A stretch of 64,000 bases of DNA from Pseudoalteromonas marina (GCF_000238335.3 NZ_AHCB03000005.1:1240001-1304000); one strand, 5' to 3'. Positions 39,757-49,974 are shown, counted from the stretch's first letter. Notes: generated by a model not told the origin, from the sequence alone. Translations and numbers: made by a program.

Positions 39757-41006
39757 GTTTTAATTGCTTCTAGGCCTTTTTTGAGCGTTGCTTCATCGGT
39801 GGCGTAATTAATACGCACGCATTGATGTTTGTGCTCCCAGCTATCTTCAATACCTATAAAAAAGTTGTGGCCAGGAATTATATACACATCTTGTTTTTTT
39901 AGTTTTTGGTAAAGCTGTTCGCTAGTTATTTTTAAATCTTTAAACCATAGCCACATAAAAAATGCGCCTTCTACCTTATGTAAATAAACCGGTAAGTCAG
40001 CAAATATTTCATCAAATAGGCTAACAGCGACCTGTGCTTTATTTTTATAAAAAGGCAAAATGGTATTTTTACACAGAGGCAGTAGTTTATTGTCTTTGAT
40101 TAAGCGGGTGACTAAGCTTGGCCCAAAACTATTAGGTGATAACACCATAGCGCCATTAACGCGGCTAATTGCTTTAATAATCTCGTTATTGGCAACCACT
40201 ATACCGGTGCGCAGGCCTGGTAAGCCCAGTTTTGAAAGTGACATACACAATATAATGTTTGAGTTCCAGATTAGGTTTGCATCGGTATAAATACAGCCAG
40301 GGAATGGGTCGCCATAGGCGTTATCAATAATAAGGGGGATATTGTATTGCTTTGCGAGCAAATCTAGTTGATGAACTTCATCGTCGGTGATTACGTTACC
40401 CGTTGGGTTGGTAGGGCGCGACACACATAATGCGCTTATGCTGTTGTCGTTGGCAAGTACAGCCTTAACCGCATCAAAATCAATTACATATTTAAACCGT
40501 TTAGAGCCGTTTGGTGTATTTAGTATTTCTATTTCGGGTTTAATGGCCACAAACATATCGTCAGTTAAACCTTGGTCGGCATAGCCTACGTATTCTGGCG
40601 CAAGTGGAAAAAGTACTTTTTTATGGCTGCCATCAGCCATTTTTCCTGCAAATAGGTTAAATAAAATAAAAAAGTTAGCTTGGCTACCATTTCCTAATGC
40701 AATATTGCTCGCTGTTAAATTCCACGCATATTCTTGTGTTAACTGATTGGCAAGGGCTGCTCTAAACTCATCGTTACCCGTTGGGCCATCGTAAAGGCCC
40801 ATTATTTGAGCTATTTTATTATTTTTTACTAAATGATTTAGCTCGTTAATAAACGCTGTGTTTACTTGTGGCACAGAGGCGGGGTTGCCTCCGCCAAGCA
40901 TCACTAAATTAGGGTTATTACTGTTTTTAGCATTACCAAGATCTTCCATTAGCTGTGTAATGCCATTGGGTTGAGTAAATTTGCTGCCAAAGTGTGAATA
41001 GTTCAT
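39744..41006 (-). CDS. avtA: Valine--pyruvate aminotransferase
   Basis: A 420-residue fold-type I PLP enzyme; E. coli AvtA has 417. ATG 41006 with TAGG four nt upstream is chosen over the TTG at 41036. Motifs: MLGGGNPASVPQ, SRPTNPTGNVIT, DNAYGDPFPG and the PLP-lysine segment SLSKLGLPGLRTG. It transfers an amino group between valine and pyruvate/alanine. Monocistronic and divergent from the EEP hydrolase. Confidence 0.93.
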   Translation of the reverse strand: MNYSHFGSKFTQPNGITQLMEDLGNAKNSNNPNLVMLGGGNPASVPQVNTAFINELNHLVKNNKIAQIMGLYDGPTGNDEFRAALANQLTQEYAWNLTASNIALGNGSQANFFILFNLFAGKMADGSHKKVLFPLAPEYVGYADQGLTDDMFVAIKPEIEILNTPNGSKRFKYVIDFDAVKAVLANDNSISALCVSRPTNPTGNVITDDEVHQLDLLAKQYNIPLIIDNAYGDPFPGCIYTDANLIWNSNIILCMSLSKLGLPGLRTGIVVANNEIIKAISRVNGAMVLSPNSFGPSLVTRLIKDNKLLPLCKNTILPFYKNKAQVAVSLFDEIFADLPVYLHKVEGAFFMWLWFKDLKITSEQLYQKLKKQDVYIIPGHNFFIGIEDSWEHKHQCVRINYATDEATLKKGLEAIKTLIM

Positions 41007-41241
41007 AAAACCTAATACATTTAATAAATTAGGCAAAGAGTATAACGTAAAAAAACGGAGTAAATTTATAGATGAGAATAATTCACGACTTATACATACG
41101 GCCTTCCTGCGTTATAATCATTGCAGTATTAAATGTAGGTGTTTAGTTATCAATAACCCAAATAAAATAAACGACGAATCAGTTAACTTCCCCACAGAGC
41201 CTGTAATTAATAATACCGAGCTTAAAATAGCCACCTTTAAT

Positions 41242-42282
41242 TTGTTTAACTACCTTGAACCACCTAACGCCTATTACGAATTTGAACGTATATACACCGC
41301 TGAGCAATGGGCAAGAAAACAGCGCTGGATCACCGAATACATAAACGAGCAGCAGCCCGATGTAATTGGTTTTCAGGAAATATTTAGTATTGAGTCACTT
41401 AAAGAATTAATGCTAAACCAAGGTTATAACCATTTTGCTGTAGTTGATAAACCCCATGTTATAGATGATTTTATTTTTAAGCACCCTGTTGTTGGTATTG
41501 CCTCTAAATACCCGATTATTGATGTAATAGCAGTGGAGCATGATGAGGAACTCGCATGCTCACTTGGTTTAACACAGGCGTTTTCATTTAGTCGTAAAGT
41601 ACTCAGGGCCACAGTTACGTTACCTCACTTAGGAGATACAGATTGCTATGTAGTGCACTTTAAATCTAAGCGGGGCATGCTTGAGGTAGACGAACACAAT
41701 AAAGCGGTAACAGCCGAGCAAAACATTGTCGATATTTTAAAAGCGAATGTAGCAGGGAGTTGGGGCTCAACAATTCAACGTGGCAGCGAAGCGACTTTAC
41801 TCATGATACAAATGATCACCCGACGAGAGGCGACTCAAAACCCCATGGTATTAATGGGCGATTTTAACAACGACCTTGCTGATGGTGTACTTAACCACCT
41901 GCTAACCAATACATTAAGGTTTGCGCCCGCAATGGATGCCAAAGCCTACCTAGCTAAGTACTGTTTGTATGATTCGTGGGCATTATTTGAAAAACTAGTA
42001 ATTACTGGTGATGATGCTCAACAAGCAAATAACAGTGATGGTGAAAACACTGCTCAAACAGCACGACTAACGCGTAAAGCAACTCACTACTTTGGTACAA
42101 GCAGCTCAGTGCTTGATTATATTTTACTGTCGTGCGAGTTTGACCCAAGCTACGATGATAGTTTTTTTGAAGTAAGTAACCATAATACGTACGACAGGCA
42201 TTTAATTAACCCCGAATATGAGCGAGACGACTTAACCACTGACCATGGCGTTGTGTGTATTACTTTAAACCTCAGAACTTAA
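41242..42282 (+). CDS. Endonuclease/exonuclease/phosphatase-family protein
   Basis: An EEP-fold hydrolase with DVIGFQEIF (catalytic Glu), MGDFNNDL (Asp/Asn pair) and TTDHGVV (Asp-His), complete for metal-dependent phosphodiester cleavage. TTG 41242 is the first standard start codon, but the family motif KIATFNLFNY begins at about 41224, upstream of it. The frame is open back to 41071, and a perfect TATAAT lies at 41113-41118. The true start is therefore probably nonstandard, perhaps ATC 41149 (after TAGGTG) or ATT 41206. The substrate, nucleic acid or a phospho-ester, is unknown. Confidence 0.85.
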   Translation: MFNYLEPPNAYYEFERIYTAEQWARKQRWITEYINEQQPDVIGFQEIFSIESLKELMLNQGYNHFAVVDKPHVIDDFIFKHPVVGIASKYPIIDVIAVEHDEELACSLGLTQAFSFSRKVLRATVTLPHLGDTDCYVVHFKSKRGMLEVDEHNKAVTAEQNIVDILKANVAGSWGSTIQRGSEATLLMIQMITRREATQNPMVLMGDFNNDLADGVLNHLLTNTLRFAPAMDAKAYLAKYCLYDSWALFEKLVITGDDAQQANNSDGENTAQTARLTRKATHYFGTSSSVLDYILLSCEFDPSYDDSFFEVSNHNTYDRHLINPEYERDDLTTDHGVVCITLNLRT

Positions 42283-42440
42283 AAAGCCCGTTGTAAAATG
42301 GCACTTGGTAATATGTAGTTATTACAAAAGTAATTTCCAACATATTGCAAGCTACTGAATAGATATAGTTTTTATTTGGTATTTAATTTGCACAAGTAAT
42401 GCAGCTTTAATTACTTAGTTTTAAAATAAAGGATTTAACA

Positions 42441-42860
42441 ATGAATGACGTGTCTTTATCTGCTTATTTAGGGTTCTACTTTTACTTAATTATGCTGGTG
42501 GTGCAGTGGGGTGTTGCGACCTTTAGCAAGGCCAAGGAGCCTGGTGCAGTGCCGGGTAAAATTAGCGACGATTTATCGCACGAAAGCTTTATATTTAGAG
42601 CGCACCGTACGTTTCAAAATACATTAGAAAACAGCGCACTATTTATAGGCACGGTGTTATTTGCATTTGTAATTAATTACCAAAGCGCAATTTTTGCAAT
42701 GTGTGTGTGGGTGTATGTAGTTGCGCGTTTAATTCACATGATTTTATACTATGTGATTGCAACAGAGAAAAACCCAAGCCCGCGTACGTATTTCTTTTTA
42801 ATTAGCTTTATTGCCAACATTGTGATGTTGGTACTAATAGGTTTTCGTTTGGTAGCTTAA
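42441..42860 (+). CDS. MAPEG family membrane protein
   Basis: A 139-residue protein with four membrane helices. The segment AHRTFQNTLENSALFIG is the MAPEG signature region (E-x-x-x-N-x-x-E type, glutathione-handling loop), and YVVARLIHMILYYV matches helix 3. Bacterial MAPEG proteins can have glutathione transferase or peroxidase activity; the particular role here is unknown. Ends at a shared terminator with the ABC exporter. Confidence 0.85.
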   Translation: MNDVSLSAYLGFYFYLIMLVVQWGVATFSKAKEPGAVPGKISDDLSHESFIFRAHRTFQNTLENSALFIGTVLFAFVINYQSAIFAMCVWVYVVARLIHMILYYVIATEKNPSPRTYFFLISFIANIVMLVLIGFRLVA

Positions 42861-42865
42861 TAAAT

Positions 42866-42907
42866 AAAAACCGACGTTTTAGTGTTAGTACTACTACGTC
42901 GGTTTTT
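42866..42907. terminator. Bidirectional terminator between MAPEG and ABC genes
   Basis: AAAAACCGACGT and ACGTCGGTTTTT, 12-bp perfect arms with an 18-nt loop and A/T tracts on both sides, between convergent genes. Confidence 0.88.
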
Positions 42908-42918
42908 TGTATTAAGTG

Positions 42919-44766
42919 TTATTCTACCCCAATAAATCCACCTGTTTGATGAGCCCAAAGGCCTGCATATATGCCCCCTTGTGCAATGAGTTCATCGTGT
43001 GAGCCTTGCTCAACGACGCCACCATTATCTAACACGATGAGTCTATCCATTTGTGCAATGGTAGACAGCCTATGTGCTATAGCGATAACCGTTTTTCCTG
43101 TCATTAAATCATCAAGGCTTGCTTGAATAGCCGTTTCAACTTCTGAATCAAGTGCACTGGTCGCTTCGTCTAAAATAAGAATAGGGGCATTTTTAAGTAA
43201 CACTCGTGCAATGGCAATACGTTGGCGTTGACCGCCTGATAAAGTTACACCACGTTCGCCAACCTGTGCATCAAACCCCTTATTGCCTTTTGAGTCTTCT
43301 AAATCGCTAATAAAATCGAACGCTTTAGCTTGTTTTGCGGCGTTTAACATTTCAGCTTCGGTTGCATCGGGGCGACCGTATAAAATATTATCTTTAACAG
43401 AGCGGTGAAGCAGAGAAGTGTCTTGCGTTACCATAGCAATATAGCGGCGAAGACTTTCTTGGCTTACGTCAGTAATATTTTGCCCGTCAATCTTAATTGT
43501 GCCAGAGTCGGTATCGTAAAAGCGCAGTAGTAGGTTAACAAGCGTTGATTTACCCGCGCCAGAGCGGCCAACTAAACCTATTTTTTCACCGGGTTTAATA
43601 TTAAGATTTAACCCATGCATTACCGGACCACGGTTAGTTTCGTTGGCGGCTTTGCCATAATTAAAATGTATATCTTTAAACTCAATACTGCCATGGGTTA
43701 CTTCAAGGGTGTTTGCGTTTGGTTTATCGTCTACTTTTATTGGGTTTGATAATGTTTTCATACCATCGGTGGCGGTGCCAATATTTTCAAACAGGCTGCT
43801 TATTTCCCACATGATCCACTGCGCCATACCGTTTAACCTAAGCGATAAACTAACTGCAACAGCTATAGCGCCAGCACTAATTGCACTCATTGACCATAAA
43901 TAAAGCGATAATGCGGCAACACTAAATACCAACAAATAGTTAAGCGTATTAATAGCAAAGTTAAGGCTGGTCACTAAGCGCATTTGTTTATATACGGGTT
44001 GTAAAAATACATCCATGCTTTGCTTGGCGTACTGCTCTTCGCGTTGGGTGTACGAAAAAAGTTTAATAGTTGAAATGTTAGTGTAGCTATCAACAATACG
44101 GCCCGTCATTTCTGATCGCGCATCGGCTTGTGAGCTGGCAATTTTTTTAAGTTTAGGTACAAAGTAAACCTGTATTGAAGCATACAAAGCAAGCCATACA
44201 AGCAAAGGGATCATCAAGCGCCAGTCAGCTTCAGCCACTAAAAACACCATAGCGCCAAAATAAACCACTATGTACATAAGTACATCAAGCAGTTTCATTA
44301 CCGCCTCGCGAACAGCTAAAGACGTTTGCATTACTTTGGTAGCAATACGTCCTGCAAATTCATTTTGGTAAAAACTTACACTTTGGCGAAGTAAATACCG
44401 ATGCGCTGACCAGCGAATCGACATAGGGTAATTACCCAATAAGGCTTGATGCAAAATAGCGGCGTGAAAGAACACCACAATAGGCAAAACGACTAACAGC
44501 ATAACAGCCATTTTTATCAGTTCAGTTTTTTGCTCTACAAATAGGGTTTGTGGTGTATGGGTACTTAGCCAATCAACCAATTGGCCCATATAACTAAATA
44601 ACGATACTTCTAAAATTGCTAACAGCGCAGCACTTATCGACATAAGCACTAACGAGAGTTCCATGCCCTTGGTGTAATGGCGGCAAAACGCAAATAAAGT
44701 AGAAGGCGGCTGAGTGGGTTTTTCCTCAGGAAATGCGTTGGTCATTCTTTCAAAGAGTCGATACAT
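42919..44766 (-). CDS. ABC exporter, fused permease and ATPase
   Basis: A 615-residue half-transporter. A six-helix permease domain (about 35-320) is followed by an ATPase domain with Walker A GRSGAGKST (about 399), signature LSGGQRQRIAIARVLL (about 510), Walker B ILILDEATSALD and the H-loop IAHRLST. This is an MsbA/multidrug-like arrangement that would act as a homodimer or heterodimer. No partner gene or accessory protein is adjacent, so the substrate cannot be assigned. Confidence 0.93.
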   Translation of the reverse strand: MYRLFERMTNAFPEEKPTQPPSTLFAFCRHYTKGMELSLVLMSISAALLAILEVSLFSYMGQLVDWLSTHTPQTLFVEQKTELIKMAVMLLVVLPIVVFFHAAILHQALLGNYPMSIRWSAHRYLLRQSVSFYQNEFAGRIATKVMQTSLAVREAVMKLLDVLMYIVVYFGAMVFLVAEADWRLMIPLLVWLALYASIQVYFVPKLKKIASSQADARSEMTGRIVDSYTNISTIKLFSYTQREEQYAKQSMDVFLQPVYKQMRLVTSLNFAINTLNYLLVFSVAALSLYLWSMSAISAGAIAVAVSLSLRLNGMAQWIMWEISSLFENIGTATDGMKTLSNPIKVDDKPNANTLEVTHGSIEFKDIHFNYGKAANETNRGPVMHGLNLNIKPGEKIGLVGRSGAGKSTLVNLLLRFYDTDSGTIKIDGQNITDVSQESLRRYIAMVTQDTSLLHRSVKDNILYGRPDATEAEMLNAAKQAKAFDFISDLEDSKGNKGFDAQVGERGVTLSGGQRQRIAIARVLLKNAPILILDEATSALDSEVETAIQASLDDLMTGKTVIAIAHRLSTIAQMDRLIVLDNGGVVEQGSHDELIAQGGIYAGLWAHQTGGFIGVE

Positions 44767-44907
44767 TTTAAAAACTTAAATAGCAAATAATGTGAAGTAT
44801 CATACCATTTATGTATTTTTAAATGCAGTTTTGTATTAACTAACATGAGCTTTAGTTGAGAGATTTTATATCTAAAATTCAGGTTAGTTATTACTTATAC
44901 AGGCTTT

Positions 44908-45741
44908 TTATCTAACAGGGTTTGAAAGGTTAATGCCTCGGCTCATATATAAGTCATCGTATTTTAAACCGCCGTTACCATAGGGCTTTTTAGCCGGACC
45001 AGTATTTGCGTTTGCCAAAAAGTAAATAAGTGGTTGTTCACGTTTCATTCTAAATTTTGCATTTTTATACACGAGTGTTTGCGTTGTAAACTCACCGCCA
45101 AGAACATACACATTGTATTGTTGGCCTTGCATTTTTGTAGGCGCGTTATTCACTACATACCAGATGCTGTACCATTGATTTGTATTAAGGGGCTTTGCTG
45201 ATTGGGCGGCGTTGTAGTTTTGAATGTTGCTGTAACCTTTATCTGTTTTGACCATTAAAGCGCCATCGTTTTTAAATCCATTCGACTCGGCTTTGTCTGT
45301 TACACGTAAGGTAGGTTCAAACGCATTGTAACCATGCTTTTTAATTTCATTAGGTTGTAAGTTACTTAAGCCAAAAGCGTGATTGTTAGGAAACGCTTCT
45401 ACATTTATGCGCGTAAAAAATGTATAGGTTTCTCCTACTTCAACTACTTTTGGTAGCTTAGTAAAACTGAGTGCTTTTCGATTACCAATAATGCCTTCGG
45501 CGGCTGGTTTTTTTAATAAGTAATGATTTGAGGATTCAGCCTCTCGTGAAATTTTTGTCACTTGTGGGTTGGCTATGTATGGATTGGTTTGATTGTCTGT
45601 ATCAGCTTTTTGCCATGTTAGCGTTTGCGTTTCAAAATTATCGATTAACAGCCATTGATTTGTGGAAGGGTGTTGGTGATTTTGGCTGCATGCTACTAAC
45701 GTGATTAACCACATTGGCAGAAGAACGTTTTTATAGCGCAT
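44908..45741 (-). CDS. Putative lipoprotein with a beta-sandwich-like domain
   Basis: A 277-residue protein with signal and lipobox (LVAC, Cys18). The mature part is rich in aromatic and beta-type segments (WLLIDNFETQTLTWQ; QWYSIWYVVNN; QQYNVYVLGG), resembling concanavalin-like or laminin-G-like sandwiches that bind or cleave carbohydrates. I do not recognise a specific family, and no catalytic residues can be named. Stands alone. Confidence 0.6.
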   Translation of the reverse strand: MRYKNVLLPMWLITLVACSQNHQHPSTNQWLLIDNFETQTLTWQKADTDNQTNPYIANPQVTKISREAESSNHYLLKKPAAEGIIGNRKALSFTKLPKVVEVGETYTFFTRINVEAFPNNHAFGLSNLQPNEIKKHGYNAFEPTLRVTDKAESNGFKNDGALMVKTDKGYSNIQNYNAAQSAKPLNTNQWYSIWYVVNNAPTKMQGQQYNVYVLGGEFTTQTLVYKNAKFRMKREQPLIYFLANANTGPAKKPYGNGGLKYDDLYMSRGINLSNPVR

Positions 45742-46026
45742 TGTTTACTCTTTATTTAATTGTTATTGATAGCATAAACAGGAATAAATTATTATTGGTA
45801 ATAACATATTGTTGAATAAATTAAATTTTACATTACCAAATCGTGGTTTATTTATAACCAATAACTGATTTATTGTAAACCAAAATAATTTAACGCGCTT
45901 AAGTTTAAGCAAAAGCTATATAAATTTTGTAGTCGCGCCCAGTAAATAACTATAACTTATTCATATCAAATAACTTTATAGTTAACATACGCCTGTGCTT
46001 ATTTTTGAAATTAATAAGGAAGTGTT

Positions 46027-46431
46027 ATGTATTTAGGCTCTTGTTTGTGTGGAAAAGTAAATGTGAAAATTACAGGCAATATTACCAGTATTATTCACTG
46101 TCACTGTTCTTTGTGTAGAAAAAATAGCGGAACAGCGTTTGCTACAAATGGTTTTGTAAACGCTGATGAGTTTTTAATCACTCAAGGGCAAGACTCATTA
46201 AGTGGATACGCGTTTAAACCCGGTAGAACACGGTATTTTTGTGCCTGCTGTGGTTCGCCTATTTATAGCGAAAATACCAGTGATAAAAGCCGTTTTCGTA
46301 TTCGATTAGGTTTACTGGATTCAGATATTGCAGAAAAACCTATATCTCATAATTTTGTTACATCAAAAGCGAATTGGGAACAGTTAGAAACCAGTTTGCC
46401 TTGCCATGAAAAGCATGAACCCGGTCGCTAA
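46027..46431 (+). CDS. GFA family (Gfa-like/CENP-V fold) zinc protein
   Basis: A 134-residue protein with the family cysteine pattern: GSCLCGKV, HCHCSLCRKNSGTAF and RYFCACCGSPIY, giving two zinc sites. The family is named for glutathione-dependent formaldehyde-activating enzyme, though most small members have no proven reaction. The stop codon is immediately followed by the stop of the convergent gene, with zero spacing. Confidence 0.9.
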   Translation: MYLGSCLCGKVNVKITGNITSIIHCHCSLCRKNSGTAFATNGFVNADEFLITQGQDSLSGYAFKPGRTRYFCACCGSPIYSENTSDKSRFRIRLGLLDSDIAEKPISHNFVTSKANWEQLETSLPCHEKHEPGR

Positions 46432-47235
46432 TTAAAAAGATTCAATGTGGTAAATATGATTAATATCTTGATATAAATTGGGAGCAAGATGCTTAAAAAC
46501 GTCAGAATCTTGAATATTGTCGACGGTAATGTGTTTTAGTGAGCTAGGGCTTAAAACAATAACAATGTTTTTGTACTCATTAAATTCAACAAGTGCGATT
46601 GCTTTAAAGTACTTTCTTAACAAGGCCAACAACAGCTGTAACTCTTGACCTGTTTTAGGGTTTAAGTTGAGTGTTATTTGACTGCTTGAATTGCAACAGC
46701 GCGTCATATTTTGCCAAAAAAGAGCGCTGTTTAAAAATGGTTGGTGGTACTCTCCACTGAATATGTCGATGGTGATCACATCGTATTTAATTTTACATTG
46801 CTGGATAAATTGCTCTGCTGACTCTAAAAATACAGAGTGTGGTTTTGGCAAATAAAAATGTGTTTGTGCAATTTCAACCACATCTGGGTTAATTTCAACG
46901 GTGTTAAAGGTGTGTAGAGTATTTAAAAATTTTGTTTTATTGAAAAGATAATAGATAACTCGCTCTACGCCCGCGGTTCCCAACCCTAAATTTAGCATTT
47001 TAAGATTGGTTACCGGTTTTAATAAAAACAGCAGCATGCTTTGATTTACAGGTACCAAAACTTGCTCTGATTTGCTTTTGCTCATTACGCCCTGAATAAC
47101 AGCATCTTGTTCACGTTTTTCGTCTAGTGTTAACCAACGGTATTGCGCGTTTTCATAAACATAGATAGGACCAAGCGTGGTTTGCTTAAATTGTACAAGG
47201 TTACATTTTAACGTTTCATTTTTTAACTGGCGCAT
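46432..47235 (-). CDS. Spermidine synthase-like methyltransferase-fold protein
   Basis: A 267-residue protein with a Rossmann core: MLNLGLGTAGVERVIYYL (motif I), HTFNTVEINPDVVEIAQTHF, and YDVITIDIFSGEYHQPF, as in polyamine synthase-like proteins. The N-terminal beta domain of true spermidine synthases is partly present, but the active-site loop is not convincing. Function is uncertain. It abuts the GFA gene tail-to-tail without a terminator. Confidence 0.7.
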   Translation of the reverse strand: MRQLKNETLKCNLVQFKQTTLGPIYVYENAQYRWLTLDEKREQDAVIQGVMSKSKSEQVLVPVNQSMLLFLLKPVTNLKMLNLGLGTAGVERVIYYLFNKTKFLNTLHTFNTVEINPDVVEIAQTHFYLPKPHSVFLESAEQFIQQCKIKYDVITIDIFSGEYHQPFLNSALFWQNMTRCCNSSSQITLNLNPKTGQELQLLLALLRKYFKAIALVEFNEYKNIVIVLSPSSLKHITVDNIQDSDVFKHLAPNLYQDINHIYHIESF

Positions 47236-47527
47236 ACTCTTACTTTTTAAATTGACTACTTAACCGGAACTCTGATTAAGTGATTTACTAACGTGTTAAA
47301 TCATGATGATAATTAAATTTTACTAGTCTGGGATTTTTAATAAAAACAAGGCGAATTTACCGGCAATAGGTGCTTGGGATCGCTCTATTATCCAGAGTCT
47401 AAGTTTCTTAGTTTGGCACGAAAATAAAAAGTTTACTTAAGTTATTTGGTTATAAATTTATTGATTTGCTTTACCGTGTAGTATTTTGGTTTAAATTAAA
47501 TCATTTAAAAAATTCAAGGAGAGAAAA

Positions 47528-47941
47528 ATGGGATTAATTTTAGGCCCTGTGCTGTTAATTTGGTTTGCTATTTTTATTTACTCAATTCGACTCGGTTATT
47601 TGCTTATTTATAAAAATATGGCTTTAGAGATCACGCTAATTACTTTCACCGTTGCTTTAGTTGGTGCTATTGCCTTTGTATTTTATGGTTACAGGCAATT
47701 TATAAATGAAACGTCGTTGTGGGCATTTGAAATACCCAGCTATTTTGTATTCAACAAATTTGCAATATTCACAGCTGTTTTGGCTTTATGTTTACATTTT
47801 TTTTCTACTAGTATGCAAACAAGCGCAGCCGTTAATTGTGTGGTGTTTATACTTTTGTTTATGTTTTCTGCTGCAGTGTTATTAAGTGTGGGGTTACATG
47901 ACCGTTTTATAGGTTATAACAATATCCAACTTACTCATTAA
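47528..47941 (+). CDS. Small integral membrane protein, unknown function
   Basis: A 137-residue protein with four predicted helices (about 3-25, 35-57, 76-98, 103-123). ATG 47528 follows AAGGAGAG. A second small membrane gene starts 15 bp after its stop, so the two form an operon. No family recognised. Confidence 0.7.
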   Translation: MGLILGPVLLIWFAIFIYSIRLGYLLIYKNMALEITLITFTVALVGAIAFVFYGYRQFINETSLWAFEIPSYFVFNKFAIFTAVLALCLHFFSTSMQTSAAVNCVVFILLFMFSAAVLLSVGLHDRFIGYNNIQLTH

Positions 47942-47955
47942 TTCAAGGGTAGAAG

Positions 47956-48357
47956 ATGAGATCGTTTATTTGTGCTGTACATTTTGTGTGTGCTCAATGG
48001 CTAAAAAAAGTTGACCCAAATAATACGCAAACGGGGTACAAGGCGAGTGTCCTAATCGGTATGGTGCTATCTATTTATATTGGTTTATTTGCTCTTTTCT
48101 TTTATTTTGATTATGTAAAATTACTTACTGATTCCGTTAGAAATAATTTAATCGTGTTCAGTACACTTTATTTAGCGTTAATTTTAGGGGGTATGCATTT
48201 AGCGTTGGGTAACGCTGTTGATTATAAAAGCAGAGTTCGTGCAAGGTTGAATACAACAGTGCTTAGGCATTACACGCTTGGGTTAAAACTTTGGATATTT
48301 GGTCTGATACCTTACTTCATAACTTTGGTAACTATTTTTATATTGAACTCGAATTAG
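47956..48357 (+). CDS. Small integral membrane protein, unknown function
   Basis: A 133-residue protein with three hydrophobic segments (about 31-55, 66-88, 108-130) and a soluble N-terminus containing VDPNNTQTGYKASVLIG. It is probably translated with the gene 15 bp upstream. No family recognised. The M28 peptidase gene follows after 112 bp and may have its own promoter. Confidence 0.68.
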   Translation: MRSFICAVHFVCAQWLKKVDPNNTQTGYKASVLIGMVLSIYIGLFALFFYFDYVKLLTDSVRNNLIVFSTLYLALILGGMHLALGNAVDYKSRVRARLNTTVLRHYTLGLKLWIFGLIPYFITLVTIFILNSN

Positions 48358-48468
48358 TACTATTCTTTTCTGCGCTTTAGCGTGCTTATTTTCGTATCTA
48401 CCTCAAATTAATTGCGATATACAAATACATAGGTAATTGTAAACCAATAAAAATAAGGAGCTACATAA

Positions 48469-49857
48469 ATGCTTAAACCATCAATCAAATTATTAAAGCT
48501 AAGCATGCTTGCGTTTGCTTGCTCAGCATCAAGTGGCGTTATTGCGGCTGATATGCAATATAAAGATCAACAAAATCTGCATGATATTGCGGCAAGTGTG
48601 TCAGCAGAGCGAATTGGCAGCGATATTCAAACGCTGGTGGACTTTGGTACACGTCATACACTTTCAGAGACTAAATCTGACACTCGAGGTATTGGTGCTG
48701 CTCGACGTTGGATTAAAGCTGAGTTTAAAAAAATATCCGCACAATGTGGTGGGTGCTTAGAGATTATTGAGGTATCAGACACTATTTCAGGCGAAAAACG
48801 CATACCTGATCCTGTTGAGGTGGTGAATATTGTTGCTATTCAACGCGGCAGTACTGAACCAAATAGAATGGTGATGATGTCGGGTGATATAGACTCACGT
48901 GTAAGCGATGTAATGGATTTTACTAGTGACTCTCCTGGCGCTAATGATAATGCATCTGGTGTTGCTGGTGTTATTGAAGCGGCACGCGTACTGAGTAAAT
49001 ATAAATTTAATGGCTCTGTGGTTTACGCTGCGTTATCAGGGGAAGAGCAGGGGTTATTTGGTGGTAAAATTTTAACCGCGCACGCTCAAAAGAATAACTG
49101 GCAAGTACATGGTGTTTTAAATAATGACATGATTGGCAATATTACCGGTATAAATGGAGTGACTGACAACACAACCGCACGTATTTTTTCAGAAGGTACA
49201 CGTGTTGTTGAAACAAAAGCACAGGCTCGAACTCGTCGATTTACGGGTGGTGAGGTTGATTCTGCAAGTAGAAATTTAGCCCGTTATATTGACACTGTTG
49301 CTGATAGGTACATCCCCAACCTTGATACAATGCTTGTTTACAGGCTAGACAGGTTTGCACGAGGCGGGCACCATCGTCCATTTAACGATGCTGGGTTTGC
49401 AGCAGTGCGCATAATGGAAACAAACGAGCATTATGATCGTCAACACCAAGACCTACGAACAGAAAATGGCATTACATATGGCGATACGATTGACGGGGTT
49501 GATTTTGATTATGCAGCTAAACTAACATCACTCAATGCGGTAACTATGGCATCTATGGCTTGGGCTCCAGCCCCTCCTAAAGACGTTAAAATTACTGGCG
49601 CAGTAAAGGCTAGTACTTCGATTTCGTGGCAAAAAAGTAATGATGACACAATTGCCGGTTATAAAATATATTGGCGTTACACAAGCGAGCCGCAATGGCA
49701 GTTTAGTAAATACGTTGGTAATGTTTCTGATTTTACACTTGAGAATGTAGTAATAGACAATTATTACTTTGGTATTTCATCTGTTAGTCATGATGGTTTT
49801 GAGTCGCCCGTTGTGTTCCCTGGGGATGTTGGTTCGTTTGACCATAATATAAAATAG
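48469..49857 (+). CDS. Secreted M28-family zinc peptidase with a C-terminal FN3-like domain
   Basis: A 462-residue protein with a Sec signal (cleavage near GVIAADM). The M28 core has SGDIDSR (about 140), GANDNASGVAGVIE (zinc-bridging Asp, about 158), SGEEQGLFG (catalytic and zinc Glu) and NNDMIGN. The first zinc ligand, usually His in HxDS, appears to be Asp here. The last 95 residues (TGAVKASTSISWQKSNDDTIAGYKIYW...) form a fibronectin III-like module. Expected to be an extracellular or periplasmic aminopeptidase. Confidence 0.9.
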   Translation: MLKPSIKLLKLSMLAFACSASSGVIAADMQYKDQQNLHDIAASVSAERIGSDIQTLVDFGTRHTLSETKSDTRGIGAARRWIKAEFKKISAQCGGCLEIIEVSDTISGEKRIPDPVEVVNIVAIQRGSTEPNRMVMMSGDIDSRVSDVMDFTSDSPGANDNASGVAGVIEAARVLSKYKFNGSVVYAALSGEEQGLFGGKILTAHAQKNNWQVHGVLNNDMIGNITGINGVTDNTTARIFSEGTRVVETKAQARTRRFTGGEVDSASRNLARYIDTVADRYIPNLDTMLVYRLDRFARGGHHRPFNDAGFAAVRIMETNEHYDRQHQDLRTENGITYGDTIDGVDFDYAAKLTSLNAVTMASMAWAPAPPKDVKITGAVKASTSISWQKSNDDTIAGYKIYWRYTSEPQWQFSKYVGNVSDFTLENVVIDNYYFGISSVSHDGFESPVVFPGDVGSFDHNIK

Positions 49858-49974
49858 CAATTTGTATAAAAACAAAGCAGTCAGAGTTTTTAAAGTGCAA
49901 GCAGCCTGTTTTATGCTTGCACCTTATTTACTAAGACCTTACAGTGTTTAAAAAGAAGTAATAAGGTCATTACA

